From Syntrophobacterales bacterium (GTDB lineage: Bacteria > Desulfobacterota > Syntrophia > Syntrophales > UBA2210): a stretch of 55,275 nucleotides of DNA. A program made the translations under genes and the position numbers. This document shows, piece after piece, positions 39,158 to 48,045 of the stretch; the first letter of the stretch is position 1, and every line of letters starts with the position of its first letter. The stretch is from NCBI GenBank assembly GCA_021163105.1, contig JAGGXJ010000086.1, positions 1-55,275 of the forward strand. Reading direction: 5' to 3'. Under the pieces are notes generated by a model. It was not told the DNA's origin, did no database searches, and was given only the letters and a program-made list of their open reading frames with translations.

Positions 39158-39539
39158 TCGGCCACTCCCCCCTTTCTTTCAGGACATCGCGGTAGATTGC
39201 GAGAGCTTCATTAACTGCGGGCATCCCCGCATAGGTAGCGAGCTGGAAGAAGATCTCTGCCAGCTTTCCGGGATCACAACCGACATTCAGAGCCGCGTTG
39301 ACATGCAGTCGCAGTTCATCTCCGGCACGAAGTGCAGCCAGCATGGCGCACGCGGCCATCTGTCTTTCCGGCAGGGTAAGCACGGTCCTGGAGTACATAT
39401 TGCCTGTTATAAATCTGGAAAAGTCATTGGCGAGATTTCTGTCAAATTCCTTCCACATGAAGTAGGGAGGGTCCATCTGTATGCCGTCGCCAAAGAGTTT
39501 TTTCGCTGTCTCCCGTGTTTTGTCCTCTGTTTTGCCCAT
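39135..39539 (-). CDS. Carboxymuconolactone decarboxylase family protein
   Basis: TLPERQMAACAMLAALRAGDELRLHVNAALNVGCDPGKLAEIFFQLATYAGMP. Confidence 0.88.
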   Translation of the reverse strand: MGKTEDKTRETAKKLFGDGIQMDPPYFMWKEFDRNLANDFSRFITGNMYSRTVLTLPERQMAACAMLAALRAGDELRLHVNAALNVGCDPGKLAEIFFQLATYAGMPAVNEALAIYRDVLKERGEWPIERSAEI

Positions 39540-39550
39540 AATATTATCCT

Positions 39551-40861
39551 TTATTTTACCAGAAATATATCTCTGTCTCTGTCCTGGAAATACACATAAT
39601 CATATGATCCCCCGGCTGTTGATTCAAAAATTTCTTCTCCCTTTTTTCTGCATGTGGGACAGCTCTGTCCCGGGATCATAACCGCAAAGATTCTGTTGCC
39701 TGTGCTTGCCTGGGAATCGATGGTTATCAGGCCTCCGCATTCGTCGCATATGCGGACAGTCTCTTTCTGCTGTTCGCTTATCCCGTCAGTATCGTAGAAT
39801 ATACTCTTGTCGCGGCGCATGTACTCTCCGCCCTTTGTCACACCGGCCCTTTGAGACCTGCGATTTCTCCACAGGTTGTAAATATGTGAAACCTGCTGTT
39901 CTATATACTGAGTTGTCTGAGGGGGCTGCCTGATGTTTTCGGGATTGTAGTCCGGTTCAGTAACATGGCTGTAGTCCAAGCCGGCCATGGCTAATATTAT
40001 ACCCACATTAACGTAGGGAAGGGCGCTTTCTATGGAGTATCCGCCCTCAAGCACGGCTATATCGGGCGACAGCCTGTCGTTCAAAATGGCATATCCCTGC
40101 GCGGAGAAAGCCATATTGGTGATCGGGTCGCTGTAATGATTGTCCTGTCCGGCCGAGTTGATAATCAGATCCGGCTTGAATTCATCCAGCATGGGAAGTA
40201 TCAGATTGTCCAGCGTGAACAGAAAGCCTTCATCCGAGGTATTGGGAGGAAGAGGTATGTTTATCGTGTAACCCAAGGCGTTCGGCCCTCCGAATTCGTC
40301 GGGAAACCCGGAGCCGGGATATAGCGTTCTACCGTCCTGATGCACCGATATGTACAAGGTATTGGGGTCATGCCAGAATATGTCCTGCGAACCGTCGCCA
40401 TGATGGCAGTCGGTATCAACGATGGCGATTTTCTTTGGGCCGTATTTGTGTCTTATATATTCGACCATGATAGCTTCAATATTTATATTACAGAACCCCC
40501 TGGCGCCGTGGACGATACGCATGGCATGGTGTCCGGGTGGGCGGACAAGCGCGAAGGCATTGTCGACCTCTTTCTGCATCACCTTTTCGGCGGCTGTTAT
40601 GGCTCCTCCCGCGGAGATGAGGTGAGACTGCGTAATAACACTTTCAGCGTCCGGCGCGCAGATATGGATGCGATTTATATCCTGAATAGTGGCAAGCCCT
40701 GGTTTGAACTCCACGATATTATCCAGATCGAGCAGTCCTTCTTCAAATACCTGGTCCTGTGTGTAGAGGAGGCGTTCTTCTCTTTCCGGGTGAGTTGGTG
40801 ATATCGCCCAGTCGAAGGCGGGGAAGAATATCAGTCCGGTTTTTTTCTTATTATCTGACAT
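39551..40861 (-). CDS. Histone deacetylase-family deacetylase with C-terminal zinc-ribbon-like domain
   Basis: RPPGHHA, DTDCHHGDGSQDIFW, LEGGYS; C-terminal CDECGG-x~30-CPTCRKKG. Confidence 0.9.
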   Translation of the reverse strand: MSDNKKKTGLIFFPAFDWAISPTHPEREERLLYTQDQVFEEGLLDLDNIVEFKPGLATIQDINRIHICAPDAESVITQSHLISAGGAITAAEKVMQKEVDNAFALVRPPGHHAMRIVHGARGFCNINIEAIMVEYIRHKYGPKKIAIVDTDCHHGDGSQDIFWHDPNTLYISVHQDGRTLYPGSGFPDEFGGPNALGYTINIPLPPNTSDEGFLFTLDNLILPMLDEFKPDLIINSAGQDNHYSDPITNMAFSAQGYAILNDRLSPDIAVLEGGYSIESALPYVNVGIILAMAGLDYSHVTEPDYNPENIRQPPQTTQYIEQQVSHIYNLWRNRRSQRAGVTKGGEYMRRDKSIFYDTDGISEQQKETVRICDECGGLITIDSQASTGNRIFAVMIPGQSCPTCRKKGEEIFESTAGGSYDYVYFQDRDRDIFLVK

Positions 40862-42533
40862 CCGATTCCTCCTTTTTAAAGCCCGCGACCAGCCCCGGTT
40901 TTACCTGGGCCTTAATCCTTATATTTTTGCCGGCACTATAACCCATTTCACTTACCATATTGAAGACCTGATCCTCTATTATCTCTATATCAAGATCGTC
41001 TTCCCGTGCTCCCATTCGCAGAGCCCTTTCACGCAGTTTGTCCTCGCATATATCGATCGCGTTCTCCCGCGTGAATCCACGTGGTATACTGGCCTGTATG
41101 CCTTCCTCCGCGATGGTCATCTCTCCTTTTTCAGTATCGGCGAGGAGGGTCAATTCGGTGGTTGTCCTTGCCAGGGCAGCCCCTATCGCGTTGGCGACCT
41201 GGGCATGTTCTGGAATAAAGGAGGGGAACCCCAGCATTTTATCTATATAGGACGCCATCGGCCTGGCTGGCCCCCCTACGACATATACCACCTCGGGATT
41301 TATCTTTTTCCCTTCAAAGATTTCGTGGACGGTGTAAACAGGTTTGTTGTTGATTTCGCTGAGCATCTCATTCACAGCAGATATTATTTTCCGGCAGGCA
41401 AGATCAAACATCTCCTTTGCCATCTCCTCGATGGAACAGTTCTTAATCCCGGCTATCTCTTCCACCGCCTTGAGAGCTTTTCCTCTGTCTCCTATATTGG
41501 TAAGGCTGAGGGCTATCATGGCATCTGTCGGAGTGGGGGAGGGACCTCCGAAGGCCGCTGCCGGGCCGTCTCTCTCCGGACCTATTACAAGTTGTCCGTC
41601 TTCATATCTGACACGGCTGTCGCCACCTATCCCTATGGATCTTGTCAGAAGCCCCCTGATAAGTGTTTTGTGTCCTTCTATGGTTACGCCAAGGGGTTCC
41701 AGAAGAGGTGTGCCGCCTGCGAAGATTGCTATATCCGTTGTGGTTCCGCCGATATCCAGAGCGACCGCATCTCTGTTGTCGTTTGTCAGGCTAAGAATGC
41801 CCATGACGCTGGCAGCGGGCCCGGAGAGTATTGATCCAACGGGGTACTCGGCGGACTGGCTGATACCGGAGGTGCCGCCATCCGCCTTCAGTATATAGAT
41901 GGGAGCGGTTGTATTTGTATGCCCCACATATTCCATGATGTTCTTGACGAAGATGTTGTATGTATTCCATATCGCGGCGTTGAGATATGTTGTTGCTATG
42001 CGCCTTGGGAAGTTCAGATTTCCCGACATGCGGTGGCCGAAAGACATGTGCCTGAATCTGCCGTCAATGATGTCTCCTATTTCCGTTTCGAGACGGGGAT
42101 TTCGTGTGGAAAACTTTCCGACGATTCCCACATGATCTATCCCTTCTTTCTCGAAAATATCCCCGATACCGGTGACCTCTTTCCTGTCTGTCCCGGCAAC
42201 TCTGATTCCGCGGTGGTTTACATAACCGGATATAAAGCGGGTATCTTCGTTGATCCTGAGCATTTCAGATGAAAGGCCGGGGCCGGCTGCGAGTATCATC
42301 CCCACCCTGTCTGTTTTGCTCTGGACTATGGCGTTGGTTGATATGGTGGTGCTGAGGACCACCTTTTCCAATTTACCGGGGTCCTCACCCTCGAAGATTT
42401 CTTCTGTGACCTCCATAAGTGACTTTATCAGGTTCTCCCGGTTTGTTATAACTTTTGCCGTTTTCTTTATCTCAAATCTGTCCAGTAAAACCGCATCAGT
42501 GTGTGTTCCCCCGACATCAATCCCTACGATCAT
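40851..42533 (-). CDS. Hydantoinase/oxoprolinase (HyuA-like) family protein
   Basis: MIVGIDVGGTHTDAVLL, LDIGGTTTDIAIF, VVGGPARPMASYI. Confidence 0.9.
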   Translation of the reverse strand: MIVGIDVGGTHTDAVLLDRFEIKKTAKVITNRENLIKSLMEVTEEIFEGEDPGKLEKVVLSTTISTNAIVQSKTDRVGMILAAGPGLSSEMLRINEDTRFISGYVNHRGIRVAGTDRKEVTGIGDIFEKEGIDHVGIVGKFSTRNPRLETEIGDIIDGRFRHMSFGHRMSGNLNFPRRIATTYLNAAIWNTYNIFVKNIMEYVGHTNTTAPIYILKADGGTSGISQSAEYPVGSILSGPAASVMGILSLTNDNRDAVALDIGGTTTDIAIFAGGTPLLEPLGVTIEGHKTLIRGLLTRSIGIGGDSRVRYEDGQLVIGPERDGPAAAFGGPSPTPTDAMIALSLTNIGDRGKALKAVEEIAGIKNCSIEEMAKEMFDLACRKIISAVNEMLSEINNKPVYTVHEIFEGKKINPEVVYVVGGPARPMASYIDKMLGFPSFIPEHAQVANAIGAALARTTTELTLLADTEKGEMTIAEEGIQASIPRGFTRENAIDICEDKLRERALRMGAREDDLDIEIIEDQVFNMVSEMGYSAGKNIRIKAQVKPGLVAGFKKEESDVR

Positions 42534-42547
42534 GATTTTCTCCTCAA

Positions 42548-44725
42548 TTACCTGTTCAGAAATCGGTAATATTCGTACATTTTGGACAGGGCCTTTACCG
42601 CCCTTTCCGGATTCGGGTAGAATACACTTTTGAAGGCACAGTTTTCAACATTATATACAGTATGATGCTTTTCATCCTCAAGGAGGCTTACACCCAGTAT
42701 GGGTTTCCCATATTTTTTCATCATGTGTGCCACACGAACGATATACTCTTCTTCGAGGCTATCTAGAAATTTTGCCCCGTCATTCAGGAACTCGTCGGAA
42801 TAGCTGGAGTCCGCTTGACGAACTGATTCGAACAGATGCTTCGTGAATATTCTTAATCCCAGTATACCAAGATTTATAATAGCATCGCAGCCATCCCACT
42901 TCAAAAATTCCTCCATCAATGCCAACGGTATGGTATTATCGCTTTCACCCACAATATCTGCCGGATTGGACCTGCTCCAGTAGGGTGGAAGGATTTTGTC
43001 CATGCGCTCCAGTATGTCATCCGGCAGGTCCGGCACATTAAGTCCTTCCCGGGCGCACATATCGGCGGTTATGACTCCCCACCCGCCTCCGAGAGTAACA
43101 ATGGCTATGCGGTTTCCCTTCGGCAGAGGCAGGGAAGAAAACGCGGCGGCAAGATCAAGAAGCTCCATTGATCGTTCCACCTTTATTATGCCCGCCTGTT
43201 TACATATGGCATCAAATACACGAGAGTCGGAGGATAATGCCCCTGTATGACTGGACGCGGCGCGATTCCCAGCCCTGCTTTGTCCCCCCTTTAGCAGTAC
43301 AATAGGTTTCTTTTTTCCTGTTTTTCTGGCACCTTCGAAAAACCGTCGGCCGTTTTTAACGCTTTCGACATAGAGGATAATAATCTTTGTGAGGGAATCG
43401 ATTCCAAGACCCTCAATAAAGTCTTCGACCGTAACTATTGCTTCGTTTCCAGAGCCACAGAACCCTCTGATTCCGATGCCCTGTTCTTCCGCAAAGGCAA
43501 GGAGCTGGACACCCAGATTTCCGGACTGGGAAACGATGGCCGTTGAACCCGCCATGGGTTTTGTGGTGGCACTGACGCAGTTAAGATTTCTGTGCGGGTT
43601 GCAAATACCCATGGTATTGGGACCAAGGATAACTATGCCCGCTTTTCTTCCCTCCATGACAAGCGCCTGTTCCAGGGCCTTTCCTTCCGTTCCTGTCTCG
43701 CTAAATCCGGAGGTGATGAGAAGCATATTTCTGATGCCTTTTTCTTTGAACTGAGGAATCAGATCCAGCACCATCTTCGCTGGTATTGTAACGACTCCCA
43801 GATCAACATCACCCGGGATTTCGGTAACCGATTTATAGACATGACGATCAGCTATAGTTCCCCCCTTCGGATTAACCAGGTATATTTTACCCTTGTAGCC
43901 GCCGCTTATTGTATTTACGACAAGCATATGCCCCCATTTTCCTATGGCCCCTGACGCGCCGACAAAGGCAATGGACTTCGGATAGAATAATGCGCGTATA
44001 GCAGTGGGGGCTACGGCCGGACGAGATTTTTCTTCGGCTTGTTTTCCCCCCGGTACAACCAGTGCGTCGACGGCTACGACATCACCGCCAGATGTAACTA
44101 CGAGGGGATTGATATCTATTTCCGATATTTCGGGAATCTCCATACCTATCCGCGACAGTCCCATCAATGTCTCTGTCAGTTTATCCCGATCAGCGGCCTT
44201 CTCTCCCCTGAATTCTCCAAGGAGTGATTTCGCCCTGATTTCATCGAACATTTCCGCCGCGTCGGTTTCAGTAAGCGGGGCAACCCGAAAGGTGACGTCG
44301 GAGAGTGCCTCGGTAAAGACACCGCCGATACCAAACATAATTACCGGCCCGAACTGTTCATCCCGGAACAGACCGGTGACAAACTCTCTCTTCCCCTGAA
44401 CCTGCGGCTGTACCAGCAACCCTTCAAGTTCATTACCTGCTTCCTGGGCGATCAGGGAGGCTGCGTTCCTGACAGCCTCATCATCGGTGAGATTAAGATG
44501 CACAAGCCCCCTCTCGGTTTTGTGCAGCAGCGTGGCACCGAGTCCCTTAAGTACCACAGGAAATCCCGTCTTTCGCGCGGCCTTCACGGCCTCATCTTCA
44601 CTGAGGGCAATTGTTTCACTGATAACAGGCACGCCATATGCTTTAAGTACCTGTTTTGATTCATTTTCTGTCAGGGCTTTGTTCTCCGACGTTCTGACTT
44701 TATCTAACAATTCCTCTATATTCAC
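42548..44725 (-). CDS. ADP-forming acyl-CoA synthetase (acetate-CoA ligase, NDP-forming), ATP-grasp domain N-terminal
   Basis: 725 aa; ATP-grasp YGVPVISE..GFPVVLKGLG; CoA-binding PKSIAFVGASGAIGKWG; SQSGNLGVQLLAFAEEQGIGIRGFCGSGNEA; SHTGAL. Confidence 0.93.
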   Translation of the reverse strand: MNIEELLDKVRTSENKALTENESKQVLKAYGVPVISETIALSEDEAVKAARKTGFPVVLKGLGATLLHKTERGLVHLNLTDDEAVRNAASLIAQEAGNELEGLLVQPQVQGKREFVTGLFRDEQFGPVIMFGIGGVFTEALSDVTFRVAPLTETDAAEMFDEIRAKSLLGEFRGEKAADRDKLTETLMGLSRIGMEIPEISEIDINPLVVTSGGDVVAVDALVVPGGKQAEEKSRPAVAPTAIRALFYPKSIAFVGASGAIGKWGHMLVVNTISGGYKGKIYLVNPKGGTIADRHVYKSVTEIPGDVDLGVVTIPAKMVLDLIPQFKEKGIRNMLLITSGFSETGTEGKALEQALVMEGRKAGIVILGPNTMGICNPHRNLNCVSATTKPMAGSTAIVSQSGNLGVQLLAFAEEQGIGIRGFCGSGNEAIVTVEDFIEGLGIDSLTKIIILYVESVKNGRRFFEGARKTGKKKPIVLLKGGQSRAGNRAASSHTGALSSDSRVFDAICKQAGIIKVERSMELLDLAAAFSSLPLPKGNRIAIVTLGGGWGVITADMCAREGLNVPDLPDDILERMDKILPPYWSRSNPADIVGESDNTIPLALMEEFLKWDGCDAIINLGILGLRIFTKHLFESVRQADSSYSDEFLNDGAKFLDSLEEEYIVRVAHMMKKYGKPILGVSLLEDEKHHTVYNVENCAFKSVFYPNPERAVKALSKMYEYYRFLNR

Positions 44726-44870
44726 ACCGGACTCCTTTTTATGGATAAACTTTTATGTGCATTCCGTAAATATGTTCTGTTGTCTATATCATTAAGCTGT
44801 GAAAGTGAAGAAAATTTATGATTCTGTACAATTTAGAAACACAAATTTTCCATTGCTGACAGACCTTTCA

Positions 44871-44899
44871 TTGACAATCTGTCTTCCCTTGTTTATAAG
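44871..44899 (+). promoter_or_regulatory. Sigma70-type promoter TTGACA-N17-TATAAG
   Basis: TTGACA 44871-44876 and TATAAG 44894-44899, upstream of HNH gene. Confidence 0.65.
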
Positions 44900-44958
44900 A
44901 AAAACATTATATACAAACCTTCACGTTTCGGCGGACTGAAAAGAGAGGATTACGGGTA

Positions 44959-45417
44959 TTGGCTAAGGTTTCTTTTGACGGCAGAACAGGGCGTGTAAGA
45001 TCAAGCGTCAGAAACGACGTACCGAAGACACAGAAGTCTGTCGGGGACGTTGTGCGGGAAATAAAAGAGGGCATGAAAAAGCCGGAGGGTGAAAACTACA
45101 GGGAACGCTCGCTCGCTATTCATGGTCTGGTGTGCGCGCGGTGCGGCAGGGAATTTAATCATACCAACAGACATCTTCTGACAGTTCATCACAGGGACGG
45201 CAACCATCACAATAATCCTCCGGACGGCAGCAATTGGGAAAACCTGTGCGCCTACTGCCACGAAGATGTGCACAGCCGGGAAGTTTTGGGTGAATATTTC
45301 GATGGCACCCGGGGTGGCAGAGACGATGTAGTGGTCTATGGTGATGATGACACAAACAGCGGGCCGGGGTCCCTGGGGGCTAAACTTCAGGAAGCCATGA
45401 AAAATAAAAAGAAGTAG
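44959..45417 (+). CDS. HNH endonuclease (YajD family)
   Basis: CARCGREF..LLTVHHRDGNHHNNPPDGSNWENLCAYCHEDVHSRE. Confidence 0.9.
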   Translation: MAKVSFDGRTGRVRSSVRNDVPKTQKSVGDVVREIKEGMKKPEGENYRERSLAIHGLVCARCGREFNHTNRHLLTVHHRDGNHHNNPPDGSNWENLCAYCHEDVHSREVLGEYFDGTRGGRDDVVVYGDDDTNSGPGSLGAKLQEAMKNKKK

Positions 45418-45544
45418 GAATTAACGGCTCTGACACACTCTTTTATGCCAAATTCTCTAACCAGCTTATTGATATGATAGGAAAAGAATTGCCCACAAAC
45501 ACATCAGAACAGTAAGAAAATACCACATTAAAATATCCGGTTAA

Positions 45545-46765
45545 ATGAATCTAACAAAGAAAATATCCAGACATAATTATTATGCACTTTTGTGGCATGC
45601 CTTGTTTCTCGCATTGGCTAAAAATTTCATGGATGTTGATACGATTATCCCCGCCATGATGATTGATGCCGGGGGTACTTCTGTGCATATTGGCCTGTTA
45701 ACGGCTATAATGCTTGGAGGTTCTCGTCTCAGCCAGTTGTTTTTTGCTCCATTCATTAATAATCGACCGATGAAGAAAGGTTCTCTTTTATTAGGAATAA
45801 ACACAAGAATATTTGCTTTGGTATGCCTGGTATTTCTTTTCTTTTTGTCTTCAAGGATAACGGGCAGCTTCTTAATCATACTGATTTTTTTGTTCATCTC
45901 TGTGTTCTCGATAAGCGGCGGATTTGCTAATATCAGTTATACAGATATATTAGGGAAATCAGTTTTGCCGGAGAGTAGAAAACCCTTCCTTTCAATCAAG
46001 CAGGTAATAGTAAGCGCCGGTCTGTTTGCTTCAGCTTATTTTGCCAGCAGAGCCCTGACACTAATTCCATATCCAGATAATTACGCGTATCTGTTTATTA
46101 TTGCAACCGTGATGCTTACAATTGCCTCTGCGGGTTTCTGGCGACTGAAAGAAGTTAAGATATCGAAACAAGAGACATATGAATATAAAAAATTTATCCG
46201 TATTATTTTGCAGGAAATTCGAGCGAATAAAAAATTAATGTATTATCTTCTGGTTACCAACACACAAGGTGTCTCTTTGGCTTTGATGCCTTTTTTAATA
46301 TTTTACGCAAAGGATGTTTTAAATGCCACCGGCAGTGATATTGGTAGTTATCTGATCTTTAAAGTAATTGGAGGAATTCTTGTTGGCGCGCTGCTTTTTT
46401 ATCATTCCAGGAAAATAAAATATCAGCACCTGTTGTATCTTACTTCAATATTAGCCCTCATTATCCCCTTGTTTGTGTTGATATTGCCGGGGCATTTTTT
46501 TCTTAGCCTTTCATTTTTAGCCGGTGGTATTGTTTTTACACTTCATACTATAACCACGAGCGGAGTTCTGCTTGAAGTATCGACTAATGAAAACAGAGCA
46601 TTATACACAGGAATAGTCGGAGCAGGGAGTGTGCTCCCGGTTGTTTTCCCTCTTGCCGGCAGCTGGATTATAAATCAGTTCGGGTTTTCAATGTTTTTCA
46701 TTACATTCATGTTCATAATCAGCTTTTCGTTTTATTTCATCTTTAAACTGGATTGTCGGGCATGA
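45545..46765 (+). CDS. Major facilitator superfamily transporter
   Basis: 406 aa, ~12 TM; MFS-like layout. Confidence 0.8.
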   Translation: MNLTKKISRHNYYALLWHALFLALAKNFMDVDTIIPAMMIDAGGTSVHIGLLTAIMLGGSRLSQLFFAPFINNRPMKKGSLLLGINTRIFALVCLVFLFFLSSRITGSFLIILIFLFISVFSISGGFANISYTDILGKSVLPESRKPFLSIKQVIVSAGLFASAYFASRALTLIPYPDNYAYLFIIATVMLTIASAGFWRLKEVKISKQETYEYKKFIRIILQEIRANKKLMYYLLVTNTQGVSLALMPFLIFYAKDVLNATGSDIGSYLIFKVIGGILVGALLFYHSRKIKYQHLLYLTSILALIIPLFVLILPGHFFLSLSFLAGGIVFTLHTITTSGVLLEVSTNENRALYTGIVGAGSVLPVVFPLAGSWIINQFGFSMFFITFMFIISFSFYFIFKLDCRA

Positions 46766-47688
46766 CCGTTCACGGTTGAATCGGTGGAAAAGGCAGCACG
46801 GTTTCTGCTCATAAGATTGGTGATGAAGACGGCGGCAAGCACCAGCGCTCCGCCCGCCAACTGGAGCGGGGTCAGGCGCTCACCCAGAATAATCCAGGCG
46901 CCAAGTGCCGTTACCACGGGGATACCGTTGATAAATATAGACGCCCGCGAGGCCGGTATTCTGGTGAGGGCGTAGTTGTAAAAGAAGAAGGCGGTCACCG
47001 TGGCAAAAACCGATAGGTATAACAGCGCTACAAGAGAGCGATGGTTGATCGCCGCCCAGGAGAGCGTTGGAATATCGAGGAATAGGGCGGGCGCGAAGAA
47101 AAGAGCCCCGTAGAAGCACTGCATACTGGTAATCGCCCGTGAGGAATACCGCCTGCCGAGGTTTCGGGCACTTACAATATAACAAGTTGCCGAGAGCACG
47201 GCCCCGAAGACGATGAGATCCCCCTTCAGTGATCCCTCCAGACCCCAGTTAAAATCGGGGTCGCCGATGACCAGGATAGCGATTCCCGCAAGAGAGAGAA
47301 AGATGCCGACGATACCAAGGCGATTTGTTTTCTCTTTCAGTATGATTGCCGAAAGGATCATTACTGTTATGGGAATGGTGGCAATAATAAGCGATACTTT
47401 AGCTGCTGAGGTGTATAGAAGCCCCTGGGTCTCGCAGAGAAAGTAGAGCCCCGGCTCGAAGATGGTCATAAGAAAAAGCTTCAAGTGATCTCTTGGCGTG
47501 AAGGATGGTACGCCGTGACGGATCATTATGGCGGCAAAAAAAAGGAATGCCAACATAAACCGGGCAAATATGAGCGTGAAAGCAGGAATACTTTCAAGAG
47601 CCACCTTGGTGGCCACAAAAGAAAGTCCCCAGAAGACAGTCGTTGCCACCAATGCTCCGTATGTTTTCAACTGTTCCTGTTCCGGCAT
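46732..47688 (-). CDS. EamA/DMT family transporter
   Basis: 10 TM; two EamA repeats (FWGLSFVATKVALESIPAFTLIFARF; RASIFINGIPVVTALGAWIILGERL). Confidence 0.92.
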   Translation of the reverse strand: MPEQEQLKTYGALVATTVFWGLSFVATKVALESIPAFTLIFARFMLAFLFFAAIMIRHGVPSFTPRDHLKLFLMTIFEPGLYFLCETQGLLYTSAAKVSLIIATIPITVMILSAIILKEKTNRLGIVGIFLSLAGIAILVIGDPDFNWGLEGSLKGDLIVFGAVLSATCYIVSARNLGRRYSSRAITSMQCFYGALFFAPALFLDIPTLSWAAINHRSLVALLYLSVFATVTAFFFYNYALTRIPASRASIFINGIPVVTALGAWIILGERLTPLQLAGGALVLAAVFITNLMSRNRAAFSTDSTVNGHARQSSLKMK

Positions 47689-47902
47689 AAATCCATTCCA
47701 TTCGTTTAAAAAAGAAAAGAATTCGTATCATATCGGCGTTTATTTGTATATGAGATGTTTGGCAAAACCTGCTGGAAAGATCTATTTCAGTCAGAGTTAA
47801 CCCGATTGATGATTCTATTACTGATAGCGGTAGGTTACCTATGTCGTGACACTTATCAGTCGTTTGTTAAAAACCACTTAGCATCCTGATTGTTGGCATT
47901 AT

Positions 47903-47933
47903 CATAATCGTACATCTACGATGAACGATTATG
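47903..47933. promoter_or_regulatory. Palindromic operator-like sequence CATAATCGT-a-CATC-tac-GATG-a-ACGATTATG
   Basis: 9-bp plus 4-bp nested perfect inverted repeat in intergenic DNA just upstream of the 32-aa ORF. Confidence 0.5.
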
Positions 47934-47946
47934 CGAAGTGAGAGCA

Positions 47947-48045
47947 ATGAAATATTCAGACAAAAAGATCAAAGGTATAGTCAGAAAAGAATACGCCGGT
48001 ATTGCGGTTTCGTCTTTTCTGACAGACCCTGAAGCCTTATCTTAA
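47947..48045 (+). pseudogene. 32-aa ORF resembling the N-terminus of ArsM-like SAM methyltransferases (possible relic)
   Basis: MKYSDKKIKGIVRKEYAGIAVSSFLTDPEALS*; IKxxVRxxYxxIA pattern. Confidence 0.35.
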
